Assembly (NCBI RefSeq): GCF_029211225.1
Contig: NZ_JARGEM010000002.1
Coordinates: 186,001-250,000, forward strand
Length of the DNA stretch: 64,000 bases
Source: Antiquaquibacter metalliresistens
Lineage (GTDB): Bacteria; Actinomycetota; Actinomycetes; Actinomycetales; Microbacteriaceae
Direction: 5' to 3'
The position numbers and the translations under genes are program-made. This document shows positions 8,792 through 17,644 of the stretch, piece by piece (the first letter of the stretch is position 1; each line of letters opens with the position of its first letter). The notes beneath the pieces are model-generated. The model did no database searches. It saw only the letters and a list, made by a program, of their open reading frames with translations, and had not been told where the DNA came from.

Positions 8792-10174
8792 ATGAAGAGC
8801 ACCGGCACGACCGGAATGAACGCCGTCGACTGGGAGGAGCGCGTCAACTTCGAGCGACTCCGCGACGAGCGGCTCGCGCGTCTCAAGGCGCAGCTCGATC
8901 GCTCCGACCTCGGCGCCGTGCTCGCGTTCGACTTCTCGAACATCCGCTACATGAGCGCGACCCACATCGGCACGTGGGCGATGGACAAGCTCATCCGATT
9001 CGCGCTGCTGACGCGCAACACCGATCCCATCGTGTGGGACTTCGGCTCCGCGGCCAAGCACCACAAGCTCTACAACCCGTGGCTGGACACGACCACGGCG
9101 GAGATGGACGCCGATCCCAACTCGCCGCACGAGGGCGCCAAGCGCCCCCGCCTGGAGAGCGGCGCCCGCGCCGGCATCTCGACGCTGCGCGGCGCGTTCC
9201 CGCCGGACGCGGGCATCGCCGAGGGCGTCGCCAAGAAGGTCAAGCGCGAGCTCGAGAAGTTCGGCGTCGCCGACCAGCCGCTCGGCGTCGACGTGATCGA
9301 GCTGCCGATCCTGTTCGCCCTGCAGAAGGAGGGCATCCAGGTCGTCGACGGCCAGCAGGTCTTCATGGAGGCTCGCCGCATCAAGACGCACGACGAGATC
9401 CGCCTGCTCACCCAGGCCGCCTCGATGGTGGATGCCGCCTACGAGAACCTCTACGAATTCCTGCGCCCGGGCGTGCGCGAGAACGAGGCCGTCGGGGTCG
9501 TCGCCAAGACGCTCTACGACCTCGGCTCGGAGTACGTGGAGGGCGTCAACGCGATCTCCGGCGAGCGCTGCTCCCCGCACCCGCACGTGTTCTCGGACCG
9601 GCTGATCCGGCCCGGCGACCCGGCGTTCTTCGACATCCTGCACAGCTTCAACGGCTACCGCACCTGCTACTACCGCACGTTCGCGGTGGGCTCGGCGTCG
9701 AACGCGCAGCGCGACGCCTACACCCGTGCACGCGAGTACATGGATCGCGCGATCGCGCTGGTCAAGCCCGGCGCGACCACCGCCGACATCGTCGCGGTAT
9801 GGCCGAAGGCCGAGGAGTTCGGTTTCCCGGACGAGGAGGCCGCCTTCGCCCTGCAGTACGGTCACGGCGTGGGTCTCTCCATCTGGGAGAAGCCGATCTT
9901 CTCGCGACTCACCTCGTTCGATCACCCCGAGGAGCTGCAGGAGGGCATGGTCTTCGCCCTCGAGACCTACTGGCCGTCGGCCGACGGCTGGGGCGCCGCC
10001 CGGATCGAGGAGGAGGTCGTCGTCACGGCCACCGGATGCGAGGTCATCACCAAGTTCCCGGCCGAAGAGCTCATCGTCGCAGGCAAGCGGTACTACACGA
10101 TCGATGGACCGCTGAACCTCAACCGGGACTCGCAGTCCCACCTGAACACCACGTGGGGGCGCGGCAACGCATGA
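8792..10174 (+). CDS. M24-family (creatinase / Xaa-Pro peptidase fold) enzyme with altered metal site
   Basis: A 460-residue protein starting at an ATG with a strong AGGAGG. The N-terminal creatinase-type domain shows DLGAVLAFDFSNIRYMS; the C-terminal pita-bread domain has GHGVGLSIWEKP (active-site histidine) and two glutamates in FALETYW and ARIEEEVVV. The usual metal aspartates appear only in part: FFDILHSFNGY keeps one, but the position normally DITRTF reads YYRTF, so a key aspartate is lost. That pattern fits creatinase-like, metal-poor members better than true aminopeptidases. The architecture also recalls DddP DMSP lyases. Substrate unknown; probably a C-N or C-S bond in a small molecule. 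Confidence 0.85.
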   Translation: MKSTGTTGMNAVDWEERVNFERLRDERLARLKAQLDRSDLGAVLAFDFSNIRYMSATHIGTWAMDKLIRFALLTRNTDPIVWDFGSAAKHHKLYNPWLDTTTAEMDADPNSPHEGAKRPRLESGARAGISTLRGAFPPDAGIAEGVAKKVKRELEKFGVADQPLGVDVIELPILFALQKEGIQVVDGQQVFMEARRIKTHDEIRLLTQAASMVDAAYENLYEFLRPGVRENEAVGVVAKTLYDLGSEYVEGVNAISGERCSPHPHVFSDRLIRPGDPAFFDILHSFNGYRTCYYRTFAVGSASNAQRDAYTRAREYMDRAIALVKPGATTADIVAVWPKAEEFGFPDEEAAFALQYGHGVGLSIWEKPIFSRLTSFDHPEELQEGMVFALETYWPSADGWGAARIEEEVVVTATGCEVITKFPAEELIVAGKRYYTIDGPLNLNRDSQSHLNTTWGRGNA

Positions 10175-11040
10175 GCGCGCTCGGCTTCCTCGGCCTCGGT
10201 TCGATGGGCAGCGGTATGGCCCGGCGTCTCGTCGACGCCGGGCATGACGTCACCGTCTGGAACCGGTCCCCCGCGGCGGCCGACGCCCTCGTGGCCGCCG
10301 GTGCGCACCGCGCCACCGAGGCATCCGAGGCGCTCGCCGCGGATGTCTCGTTCTCCATGCTCGCGAACGATGCCGCCGTGGAGTCGGTGTTCGACGCCGA
10401 GACCATCGCATCGATGGCCGGTCGCACGCACGTGATGATGGCCTCGATCAGCCCCTCTCTCGCCGGGCGGCTCTCGGCGGGGTTCGCGGAGGCCGGCGCC
10501 ACCTACGTCGCCGCTCCCGTGCTCGGCAGGCCGTCGGTGGCCGCCGAGGGGCAGCTGAACATCCTGGCGGCCGGCCCGACCGCGGCCCTGGACGCCGTCG
10601 AGCCGTATCTCGCCGTGCTCGGCAAGCGCACCTGGCGGCTCAGCGAACAGCCCTCGGTGGCGAACTCGGTCAAGGCCGCCGTCAACTACAACATCATCCA
10701 CGCCCTGCAGGCGCTCGGCGAGACCGTGGCGATGACCGAGCGGCAGGGGGTCGACCCCGTGCTGTTCACGGAGCTGCTCTCGAGCACGCTGTTCGGCGGG
10801 GTCGTGTACACGGTCTACGGCGACCTCATCGCCCGCAGCGACTACGAGAACCCGGGCTTCCACATCGAGCTCGGTCGCAAGGACCTGGCGCTCGCGCAGG
10901 AGGTGGCCGAGGCATCCGGTGTGCACCCCGCGACGCTGCCCGCGCTCATCGAGGTGTTCGACCGTGCCCTCGCCGACGACGAGCTCAAGAACTACGGCTG
11001 GGAGGCCATCGCCGAGGTCAGCCGGCGCGACCTGCACTGA
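10171..11040 (+). CDS. 3-hydroxyisobutyrate dehydrogenase-family NAD(P) oxidoreductase
   Basis: A 289-residue beta-hydroxyacid dehydrogenase. The N-terminal Rossmann motif is GFLGLGSMGSGMARRL with an arginine after the second strand (WNRSP), which favours NADPH. Two family features follow: the substrate-binding segment near residue 120 (VAAPVLGRPSVAAEGQL in place of DAPVSGG) and the catalytic lysine in VKAAVNYNIIH. The ATG overlaps the M24 stop by four bases. Such enzymes interconvert 3-hydroxyacids and semialdehydes, which could supply the aldehyde dehydrogenase at the start of the window. Confidence 0.88.
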   Translation: MSALGFLGLGSMGSGMARRLVDAGHDVTVWNRSPAAADALVAAGAHRATEASEALAADVSFSMLANDAAVESVFDAETIASMAGRTHVMMASISPSLAGRLSAGFAEAGATYVAAPVLGRPSVAAEGQLNILAAGPTAALDAVEPYLAVLGKRTWRLSEQPSVANSVKAAVNYNIIHALQALGETVAMTERQGVDPVLFTELLSSTLFGGVVYTVYGDLIARSDYENPGFHIELGRKDLALAQEVAEASGVHPATLPALIEVFDRALADDELKNYGWEAIAEVSRRDLH

Positions 11041-11067
11041 GCGGGTCGGCCGGCTTCGGCATCCGGA

Positions 11068-11775
11068 TCAGGTGATCGCCCAGCCGCGGTCCACGTAGAG
11101 GTTCACTGCCGAGACGCCGCGGTTGCGCAGCAGGAACTGGGTGGCGCCCACCACGTCCTCCATGGTGGCGAGCTTGCCCCCAGGGGTGCGGTTCTCGTAC
11201 TGCTCGAGCACGCCGGCGGGCTTGCCCGCCCAGAACGGGCTGTCGCCGATGATGCCGGGATGCAGGGCGTTCACGCGGATCGGCGCGAGCTCGAGCGCGA
11301 GCGTGTTGAGCAGGCCCATGACGCCGCCGTTGATCGACGAGACGGTCGTCGATCCGGGGTACGGCAGGTCTTTCGCGCGGCCGCCGAACAGCACGATCCC
11401 GGTGTCGACCGAGGGCTCGAGTCGGTCGAGCAGTGCGTGCACGGTCTCGGTGTAGCCCACGAGCTTGAGGGTCACCAGCCGGATCGCACGCTCGATGTCG
11501 TAGTCGCGGATGGTGTTCTGGTCGCGCTCGATCGCGGCCAGCACGAGTCCGTGCACCTGACCGATCGGCTTGAGCTGCTCGGCGATCGTGTGGGGCTCGG
11601 AGATGTCGAGCGCGACACCGGTGGCCTGCGCACCGAGGGTTGCGGCGATCTCGTCGGTGCGCGCCTGGTCGCGGCCGGTGATCACGACGCGGTCGCCGCG
11701 GGCAATGCAGTCCTTTGCGATCTCGAGGCCGATGCCGGACGTGCCGCCGGCGATGACGATGGTTCTGTCGCTCAA
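11068..11775 (-). CDS. short-chain dehydrogenase/reductase with TTG start
   Basis: A 235-residue SDR. The start chosen is TTG at 11775, eight bases after a GGAGG; the frame runs to 11856 but lacks a ribosome site there. TIVIAGGTSGIGLEIA is the cofactor motif and GRDQ follows the second strand. The usual YxxxK is not clear: the region reads STTVSSINGGVMGLLNTLALEL, with no Tyr-x-x-x-Lys, so the catalytic tyrosine and lysine seem replaced. It may therefore be a divergent or non-reducing SDR. It is divergent from the amidohydrolase. Confidence 0.82.
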   Translation of the reverse strand: MSDRTIVIAGGTSGIGLEIAKDCIARGDRVVITGRDQARTDEIAATLGAQATGVALDISEPHTIAEQLKPIGQVHGLVLAAIERDQNTIRDYDIERAIRLVTLKLVGYTETVHALLDRLEPSVDTGIVLFGGRAKDLPYPGSTTVSSINGGVMGLLNTLALELAPIRVNALHPGIIGDSPFWAGKPAGVLEQYENRTPGGKLATMEDVVGATQFLLRNRGVSAVNLYVDRGWAIT

Positions 11776-11905
11776 GTTGCTTGCCTCCGTTGGATGAGTT
11801 CTGGTCGATCGGGGATCGAGAACCAAGTGGCACTGGACATCACTGTGCAGCAGCACTTAACCTTAGTCGGCACGCCCGTACATCATCAAGGAGGATGACG
11901 CCACA
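11776..11905. promoter_or_regulatory. divergent intergenic region with shared CAAGTGGCA
   Basis: The 130-bp gap holds promoters for the leftward SDR and rightward amidohydrolase. CAAGTGGCA at 11824-11832 also occurs at 8629-8637 before the XRE-cupin gene, so both may be targets of that regulator. AAGGAGG precedes the amidohydrolase start. Confidence 0.35.
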
Positions 11906-13333
11906 ATGTCCGGTACCCCCACGCCCAAGTCAGGCCAACCGATCGTTTTCCGCAACGGCATCGTCCTGACCATGGATGACTCCCACACGGTGCTGCCCGA
12001 GGGTGACGTGCTCGTCATCGACGGCAAGATCGCCGAAGTCGGTGTGGACCTCGCCGTGCCGGATGGCACCGTCGAGATCGACGCCAAGGGCGGCATCGTC
12101 ATGCCCGGCATGGTCGACACCCACCGCCACATGTGGCAGACCGCCATGCGCGCCTACGGCGCCGACTGGACCCTCACGCAGTACTTCGTCTGGTACTACC
12201 TGCAGCACGGCATGAAGTTCCGTCCGCAGGACTACGCGGCCGGCAACCTGATCTCCGCGCTCGACGCCGTCGAGTCCGGTGTCACCACGAGCGTGGACTG
12301 GTCGCACGGCTTGCGCACCGTCGAGCACGGCGAGGCCGCGTTCGACGCGCTCGTGAACTCCCCCGGCCGGTTCGTCTTCGCCTACGGCAACATCCACCAG
12401 TCCCCGTGGGAGTGGACCGCAGATCCGGCCGTGCAGGCGCTGCTCACCAAGTCGCGGGATGACTCGCGCATGTTCGGCACGCAGATCGCGTTCGACGTGC
12501 CCAACCAGGACGACAACTTCCCGGAGCTCGCCGCCTACCAGGTGGCGAAGGAGCTCGGTCTGCGCGTGACCACGCACTCCGGCGTGTGGGGCGCGACCAA
12601 CGACTGGGGCATCAAGAACGCCTACGACGCCGGCGTGATGGAGGAGGGCTTCACCTACGTGCACGCCGCCTCGCTCTCGGCGGACTCGTACCTGAAGATC
12701 GCGGCCACCGGCGGCAACGTCTCGCTCGCGACCGAGTCGGAGGACACCTGCGGCCAGGGCTACCCGCCGATTCACCAGCTGCGCAAGTACGGCATCCCGG
12801 TGTCCCTCTCGGTGGACACGAGCGTGTGGTTCAGCGCCGACCTGTTCTCCGCGATGCGGGCCACGGTGAACGCGGACCGCGCGCTCGAGCACTACCTGGC
12901 CCACCAGCTGGAGCCGGCGGAGACCGTCACCCACGTCAAGCTGCGCGCCGAGGAGGTCGTGCACATGGCGACCCGCGGCGGCGCGCTGGCGATCGGCAAG
13001 GAGAAGGAGATCGGGTCGCTCGAGAAGGGCAAGCTCGGCGATGTCGTGCTGCTCAAGAACGAGGACTCGCCGACCTGGGCGCCGCTCATCAACCCGTGGG
13101 GCCAGGTCGTCTACCAGGCCCAGCGCGGCGACGTGCACACGGTGCTCGTCGGCGGCGAGGCCGTCAAGTGGGAGGGCAAGGTCATCGCCGGCGACCTGAA
13201 GGGCGTCAAGGCCAAGCTCGACGACACCGTCGCCTACCTCGAGCGCGAGGTCGGCGACGACTGGATCGCAGGGCAGTTCCCCGAGATCCCCGAGCGCGAA
13301 GTGCTCTTCAACCCGTACCAGTACAAGAAGTAA
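11906..13333 (+). CDS. TRZ/ATZ-type amidohydrolase (chlorohydrolase/deaminase family)
   Basis: A 475-residue metal-dependent amidohydrolase. MPGMVDTHRHMW gives the HxH metal pair near residue 72, TTHSGVWG the third histidine, and SLSVDTSVWF the conserved aspartate; ends with the composite-domain strands (GKLGDVVLL, VLVGGEAV). This architecture is shared by atrazine chlorohydrolase, guanine/8-oxoguanine deaminases and related enzymes that hydrolyse C-N or C-Cl bonds of N-heterocycles. With the M24 creatinase-fold enzyme it hints at an N-containing substrate. The exact substrate cannot be told from the sequence. Confidence 0.88.
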   Translation: MSGTPTPKSGQPIVFRNGIVLTMDDSHTVLPEGDVLVIDGKIAEVGVDLAVPDGTVEIDAKGGIVMPGMVDTHRHMWQTAMRAYGADWTLTQYFVWYYLQHGMKFRPQDYAAGNLISALDAVESGVTTSVDWSHGLRTVEHGEAAFDALVNSPGRFVFAYGNIHQSPWEWTADPAVQALLTKSRDDSRMFGTQIAFDVPNQDDNFPELAAYQVAKELGLRVTTHSGVWGATNDWGIKNAYDAGVMEEGFTYVHAASLSADSYLKIAATGGNVSLATESEDTCGQGYPPIHQLRKYGIPVSLSVDTSVWFSADLFSAMRATVNADRALEHYLAHQLEPAETVTHVKLRAEEVVHMATRGGALAIGKEKEIGSLEKGKLGDVVLLKNEDSPTWAPLINPWGQVVYQAQRGDVHTVLVGGEAVKWEGKVIAGDLKGVKAKLDDTVAYLEREVGDDWIAGQFPEIPEREVLFNPYQYKK

Positions 13334-13347
13334 CGCCTAGCTCGCGC

Positions 13348-13395
13348 CGAGTGGCGGGAGGATATCGCGATCGCCCGCGATGCCCCCGCCACTCG
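13348..13395. terminator. bidirectional hairpin between convergent genes
   Basis: CGAGTGGCGGG at 13348 pairs perfectly with CCCGCCACTCG ending at 13395, and inside it ATCGCG (13364) pairs with CGCGAT (13376). It sits between the amidohydrolase and rlmB, which converge, so it probably ends transcription in both directions. No T run follows. Confidence 0.65.
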
Positions 13396-13401
13396 TCGTG
13401 G

Positions 13402-14406
13402 TTAAGCCCTCGTGACGGCGATCTGGTAGAGCGCCACGCTCGCGGCGATGCCGGCGTTCAGCGATTCCGTGCCGGAGCTGATCGGGATGGAGACGATCGC
13501 ATCGCAGTTCTCCGTCACCAAGCGAGACAGCCCCTTGCCCTCGCTGCCGACCACGATCAGCACGGGCTCCTTGGCCAGCTGCAGGTCGGGCAGACTCATC
13601 GAGCCGCCGCCGTCGAGGCCGAGCACGAAGACGCCGCGCTGCTTGTAGCTCTTGATCATCGCGGTGAGGTTCGAGGCCATCGCGACCGGGGTGCGTGCCG
13701 CCGCTCCCGCCGACGTCTTCCATGCGGATGCCGTCAGCCCCACCGAGCGGCGCTGCGGCACGATGACGCCCTGCCCCCCGAACGCCGCGACCGAGCGGAT
13801 GATCGCGCCGAGGTTGCGCGGGTCGGTGACACCGTCGAGCGCCACCAGCAGCGGCACCTGGCCGCGGGAGACGATCTTGTCGAGCAGTTCGTCGGGGTGC
13901 GCGTACTCGTACGGCGGCACCTTGAGCACGACGCCCTGATGCACCGAATCGAAGCCGGCGAGCCGATCGAGCTCCGGTCGCATGATCTCCAGCACGGGGA
14001 TGCCGCGCTTGGTCGCCAGCGACAGGATCTCCTTCACGCGGTCGTCGTACTCGATGCGCGAGGCCACGTAGAGCGTCGAGGCCGGGATCTTGGCACGCAG
14101 CGCCTCGAGCACGGAGTTGCGGCCCGTGACCATCTCGGCGTCGTCGCCCTTCGCGGAGCGGCCGCGCTGGGTGCGCTGCGGAGCATCCGTGCTGCCCGCG
14201 GCCTTCTTGCGACCGCCCACGGTCGCCTCGTAGCGCTCCTGTGCCGCCTTGCGCTTGCCCGCGGGGTGGTACGGGCGGTCCTCCGCCTTCGGGGTGGGCT
14301 TGCGGCCCTCGAGGGCCTGCCTGCCCTGTCCGCCGGAGCCGACCTGGGGCCCCTTCCGCGTCTTGCGCACGGCGCCGGGGCGCGGCTTGTTGCCGGGTGA
14401 TTTCAC
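13402..14406 (-). CDS. rlmB: 23S rRNA (guanosine-2'-O-)-methyltransferase RlmB
   Basis: A 334-residue SpoU/TrmH-family methyltransferase. A long basic low-complexity N-terminus (residues 1-85, rich in Lys, Arg and Gly) precedes a substrate-binding domain (VTGRNSVLEALRAKIP) and the knotted SAM domain with DGVTDPRNLGAIIRSV, VVGSEGKGL and SLNAGIAASVALY. It would methylate a guanosine of 23S rRNA. The start chosen is GTG 14406 because TTGGAG lies before it and it overlaps the cysS stop (GTGA); the frame also has a TTG at 14418. It is cotranscribed with cysS, as in many actinobacteria. Confidence 0.93.
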   Translation of the reverse strand: MKSPGNKPRPGAVRKTRKGPQVGSGGQGRQALEGRKPTPKAEDRPYHPAGKRKAAQERYEATVGGRKKAAGSTDAPQRTQRGRSAKGDDAEMVTGRNSVLEALRAKIPASTLYVASRIEYDDRVKEILSLATKRGIPVLEIMRPELDRLAGFDSVHQGVVLKVPPYEYAHPDELLDKIVSRGQVPLLVALDGVTDPRNLGAIIRSVAAFGGQGVIVPQRRSVGLTASAWKTSAGAAARTPVAMASNLTAMIKSYKQRGVFVLGLDGGGSMSLPDLQLAKEPVLIVVGSEGKGLSRLVTENCDAIVSIPISSGTESLNAGIAASVALYQIAVTRA

Positions 14407-15785
14407 TGCAGACTCCAATGTGTTCCGCCGGCGCCGTCTTCGACGGTGATGCCCGCTGCGGCAAGTTCATCACGAATCCGGTCGGCGACGGCGAAATCCT
14501 TGTTCGCCCGCGCCGCATTCCGGTCCGAGATCAGCGACTCGACGAGCGAGGCGAGCGCCAGTTCGGTGGGTTCGGATGCCGCGGCACCCCACTGCGGTGA
14601 CAGCGGGTTGATGCCCAGCACCTCGCTCATCGCGAGCACGGCGCCGCGGGCGGAGGCCACGGCATCCGCATCCCCCGCGTCGAGCGCGGCGTTCCCGGCC
14701 CGTACGGTCTCGTGCAGCACGCCGAGGGCGGCGGGCACGGAGAGGTCGTCGTCCATGGCGGCGGCGAAGGCATCCGGGATCTGCTCGGCCGCGGTGTGAC
14801 TCGCGGCGCTGCGGGTGAGGAAGGTGCCGATGCGGTCGAGCGCGGCCTCGGCCTCGGCGAGCGAGCCGTCGTGGTAGTCGATCGTGGAGCGATAGTGCGC
14901 CGAGCCGAGGAAGTAGCGCACGACGATCGGCTGTGCGCGCCCCAGCAGGTCGGCGGCATAGACCGAGTTGCCGAGCGACTTCGACATCTTCTGGCCGTTG
15001 ACGTTCACGAGGCCGTTGTGCACCCAGTAGCTGGCGAACGGATCCCCCGCCGCGGTCGACTGGGCGAGCTCGTTCTCGTGGTGGGGAAAGCGCAGGTCGA
15101 GCCCGCCGCCGTGGATGTCGAACGCGGCTCCCAGGTAGCGCGAGCTCATCGCCGAGCACTCGATGTGCCAGCCGGGGCGTCCGGCACCCCACGGCGACTC
15201 CCAGCGCGCGGTAACCGGCTCGGTGGGTTTCGCGCCCTTCCACAGCGCGAAGTCGCGGGGATCGCGCTTGCCGCGCGGATCCGCGTCCGTCGCGGCCTCC
15301 ATGTTCTCGGGTCTCTGCCTGGTCAGCTCGCCATAGGCGGGCCACGACGCGGTGTCGAAGTAGACGTCACCCTCGGCCGCGTAGGCGTGGCCTGCGTCGA
15401 TGAGGCGCTGGATGATCTCGATCATCTGCGGGATGCTCGCGGTCGCCCGCGGCTCATAGGTGGGCGGCTGGATGCCGAGCGCGGTGTACCCCGCGGTGAA
15501 CTCGAGCTCCATGCGGTAGGCCAGCGCCCACCACGGCTCGTCGTCGGTGGCGTTGTCGAGCACCTTGTCGTCGATGTCGGTGACATTGCGCACGAGCGTC
15601 ACGTCGAAGCTGCGGTAGTTGAACCAGCGCCGCCAGAGGTCGTAGACGAGCGCGGAGCGCAGGTGGCCGATGTGCGGGCTCGACTGCACCGTGGGTCCAC
15701 AGACGTAGATGCCGACCTTGTCCGCGGTCAGCGGCACGAAGTCGACGAGCGCCTGCGCCTTGGAGTCGTAGAGCCGGATCGTCAC
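14403..15785 (-). CDS. cysS: cysteinyl-tRNA synthetase
   Basis: A 460-residue class I synthetase. [19 protein letters not shown] holds the zinc cysteine and the HIGH motif; [10 protein letters not shown] is [14 protein letters not shown] and [15 protein letters not shown] supply the other zinc ligands. It charges tRNA-Cys. The related mycothiol ligase MshC was considered, but the C-terminal anticodon-binding part and motif wording fit CysS. The GTG start is six bases after TAAACT (15792-15797), so the mRNA is probably leaderless. Its stop overlaps the rlmB start. Confidence 0.97.
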   Translation of the reverse strand: MTIRLYDSKAQALVDFVPLTADKVGIYVCGPTVQSSPHIGHLRSALVYDLWRRWFNYRSFDVTLVRNVTDIDDKVLDNATDDEPWWALAYRMELEFTAGYTALGIQPPTYEPRATASIPQMIEIIQRLIDAGHAYAAEGDVYFDTASWPAYGELTRQRPENMEAATDADPRGKRDPRDFALWKGAKPTEPVTARWESPWGAGRPGWHIECSAMSSRYLGAAFDIHGGGLDLRFPHHENELAQSTAAGDPFASYWVHNGLVNVNGQKMSKSLGNSVYAADLLGRAQPIVVRYFLGSAHYRSTIDYHDGSLAEAEAALDRIGTFLTRSAASHTAAEQIPDAFAAAMDDDLSVPAALGVLHETVRAGNAALDAGDADAVASARGAVLAMSEVLGINPLSPQWGAAASEPTELALASLVESLISDRNAARANKDFAVADRIRDELAAAGITVEDGAGGTHWSLQ

Positions 15786-15858
15786 GGGGCAAGTTTACGG
15801 GGGTCGCGGTCCACGAGACCGGGATCTCGGTTGCGCATCGATCACCGGGCTCGCTCGG

Positions 15859-17013
15859 TCATCGATGCAGCAGCGCGGTGGCGATCACCGCGACGCCTTC
15901 GCCCTTGCCCGTGAAACCCAGACCGTCGGAGGTCGTGGCCGACACGCTCACCGGCGCCCCGACCAGCGTCGAGAGGTGCGCCTCCACCTCGGTTCGCCGC
16001 GCGCCCAGGCGCGGGCCGTTGGCCACGAGCTGCACCGCGACGTTGCCGACCTGGTAGCCCGCGCCGATGACGAGCGCGACGGTCTCGGTGATGAAGACGT
16101 CACCGTGCGCGCCCGCGAACCGCGGGTCGTCGGTGCCGAACTTGCTGCCGATGTCGCCGAGGCCGGCCGCGGAGAGCAGCGCGTCGCAGATGGCGTGGCA
16201 CATGGCATCCCCGTCGGAGTGCCCGGAGAGGCCCACCTCGTCGGGCCAGTAGAGGCCGCCGAGCCACAGCGGCTCCGCGGCGTCGTAGGCGTGCACGTCG
16301 ATACCGATTCCGGTGCGGGTCCCGGCCGCACTCGGCCATCGTTCGGTCATCGTCTCCCCCAGGTGTCGTTCGGCGCGGTGCAGGTCGGCGGGCGTGGTGA
16401 TCTTGAAGGCCGCGGCCTCGCCGGCGACGGCGTGCACGGTGTGGCCCGCCGCGGTGAACAGCGCCGCGTCGTCGGTGAACTCCTCGTCGGCGTCCAGGTA
16501 GGCGGCGACCAGTTCGGCGCGCGGAAAGCCCTGCGGCGTCTGCACGTGCACGAGGCTGGAGCGGTCGACCGTCTCGAGCACCGTGGCATCCGCGTCGACG
16601 CGCTTGATCGTGTCGCTCACCGGCAGGGTTGGGATGACCCCCGCCCCCGTCTCGCGCACCGCCGACGCCACCCGGTCGAACTGCCCGGCCGTGGTGAGCG
16701 CCCGAGCCGCGTCGTGCACGAGCACGACCTGCACGTCGGGTGCGACCATCACGAGTCCGGCCGCGACGGAGTCCTGACGCGTGGCGCCACCGGGCACGAT
16801 CACCACGTCGTCGCGAGCGATCGCACGGGCGGCATCGAGGTGGCTGGTGGGAGCCACGACGATGACCTGAGCCGTGGCATCCCAGTCGTGCACGGTGCGC
16901 AGGGCGCGCTGCAGGATCGGTTCGCCGGTCAGGTCGACGAAGGCCTTGGGCATGCCCGCGTCAAGACGTGCGCCGCTGCCGGCGGCCACGACGATCACGG
17001 CGACGGTTGGCAT
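15859..17013 (-). CDS. ispDF: bifunctional IspD/IspF (non-mevalonate isoprenoid pathway)
   Basis: A 384-residue fusion. Residues 1-220 form the cytidylyltransferase IspD (VVAAGSGARLDAGMPKAF is the CTP-binding loop; VLVHDAARAL follows). Residues 228-384 form the cyclodiphosphate synthase IspF (GIGIDVHAYD with metal Asp/His, LSGHSDGDAMCHAICDALL, GFTGKGEG). They catalyse two non-consecutive steps of the MEP pathway. Fusions are known in several bacterial groups and are common in this family of actinobacteria. TAGGCT six bases before the ATG indicates a leaderless transcript. Confidence 0.97.
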   Translation of the reverse strand: MPTVAVIVVAAGSGARLDAGMPKAFVDLTGEPILQRALRTVHDWDATAQVIVVAPTSHLDAARAIARDDVVIVPGGATRQDSVAAGLVMVAPDVQVVLVHDAARALTTAGQFDRVASAVRETGAGVIPTLPVSDTIKRVDADATVLETVDRSSLVHVQTPQGFPRAELVAAYLDADEEFTDDAALFTAAGHTVHAVAGEAAAFKITTPADLHRAERHLGETMTERWPSAAGTRTGIGIDVHAYDAAEPLWLGGLYWPDEVGLSGHSDGDAMCHAICDALLSAAGLGDIGSKFGTDDPRFAGAHGDVFITETVALVIGAGYQVGNVAVQLVANGPRLGARRTEVEAHLSTLVGAPVSVSATTSDGLGFTGKGEGVAVIATALLHR

Positions 17014-17063
17014 GTGACGAGCCTACGACCGCGCGCCGCAGGGGCGGCGGCGCGCGAGGGAAC

Positions 17064-17546
17064 TCAGGAGGCGAGCACCTCGTCGAGCACGGTGGAGGCC
17101 TTCTCCTCGTCCGTCTTCTCGGCGAGCGCGAGCTCGGAGATGAGGATCTGGCGGGCCTTGGCGAGCATGCGCTTCTCGCCGGCCGAGAGGCCGCGGTCCT
17201 GATCGCGACGCCAGAGGTCGCGCACGACCTCGGAAACCTTGATCACGTCGCCGGAGGCGAGCTTCTCGAGGTTGGCCTTGTACCGGCGGCTCCAGTTGGT
17301 GGGCTCCTCCGTGAACGGGGCGCGCAGCACCTCGAAGACCTTGTCGAGGCCTTCCTTGCCGATCACGTCGCGAACGCCGACGAGGTCGACGTTCTCGGCC
17401 GGAACCTCGATCGTCAGGTCGCCCTGGGTGACGTTGAGCTTGAGGTACAGCTTCTCTTCGCCACGCACCGTGCGCTTCTTGACTTCGGTGATGGTTGCTG
17501 CGCCGTGGTGGGGGTAGACAACGGTCTCGCCAACCTCAAAAAGCAT
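17064..17546 (-). CDS. carD: CarD-family RNA polymerase-binding regulator
   Basis: A 160-residue protein: the N-terminal Tudor-like domain ([17 protein letters not shown]) binds the polymerase beta subunit, and the C-terminal helical DNA-binding part ([26 protein letters not shown]) contains the conserved tryptophan neighbourhood that stabilises open promoters. Length matches mycobacterial CarD. AAAGGA precedes the ATG, and TAAACT at 17571-17576 is a fitting -10. In actinobacteria CarD stabilises open complexes, notably at rRNA promoters. Confidence 0.96.
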   Translation of the reverse strand: MLFEVGETVVYPHHGAATITEVKKRTVRGEEKLYLKLNVTQGDLTIEVPAENVDLVGVRDVIGKEGLDKVFEVLRAPFTEEPTNWSRRYKANLEKLASGDVIKVSEVVRDLWRRDQDRGLSAGEKRMLAKARQILISELALAEKTDEEKASTVLDEVLAS

Positions 17547-17570
17547 GGGGGTCCTTTCGAAAGACGACCA

Positions 17571-17576
17571 AGTTTA
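17571..17576 (-). promoter_or_regulatory. -10 element of carD
   Basis: TAAACT read leftward lies 24 nt before the carD ATG, with AAAGGA between them. This matches a normal leadered promoter. Confidence 0.5.
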
Positions 17577-17644
17577 CCACAGTGAGGTTCGAGTAAGGCT
17601 GCCCTAACTCCGTTCACCGCGGCCTCGTTCGGTAGGATGACGCT

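Noticed and set aside
8767-11040. A 757-residue forward frame spanning the M24 gene in another phase and joining the next gene
   Set aside because: The first part is an Arg/Ala/Pro-rich out-of-phase translation of the M24 gene; only the end is the real dehydrogenase, which has its own overlapping ATG at 10171.
12586-14400. A 604-residue forward frame
   Set aside because: It runs through the amidohydrolase in the wrong phase and then antisense to rlmB, whose family motifs are clear.
14403-15785. MshC (mycothiol cysteine ligase) instead of CysS
   Set aside because: Motif wording, full length and the rlmB neighbour fit CysS.
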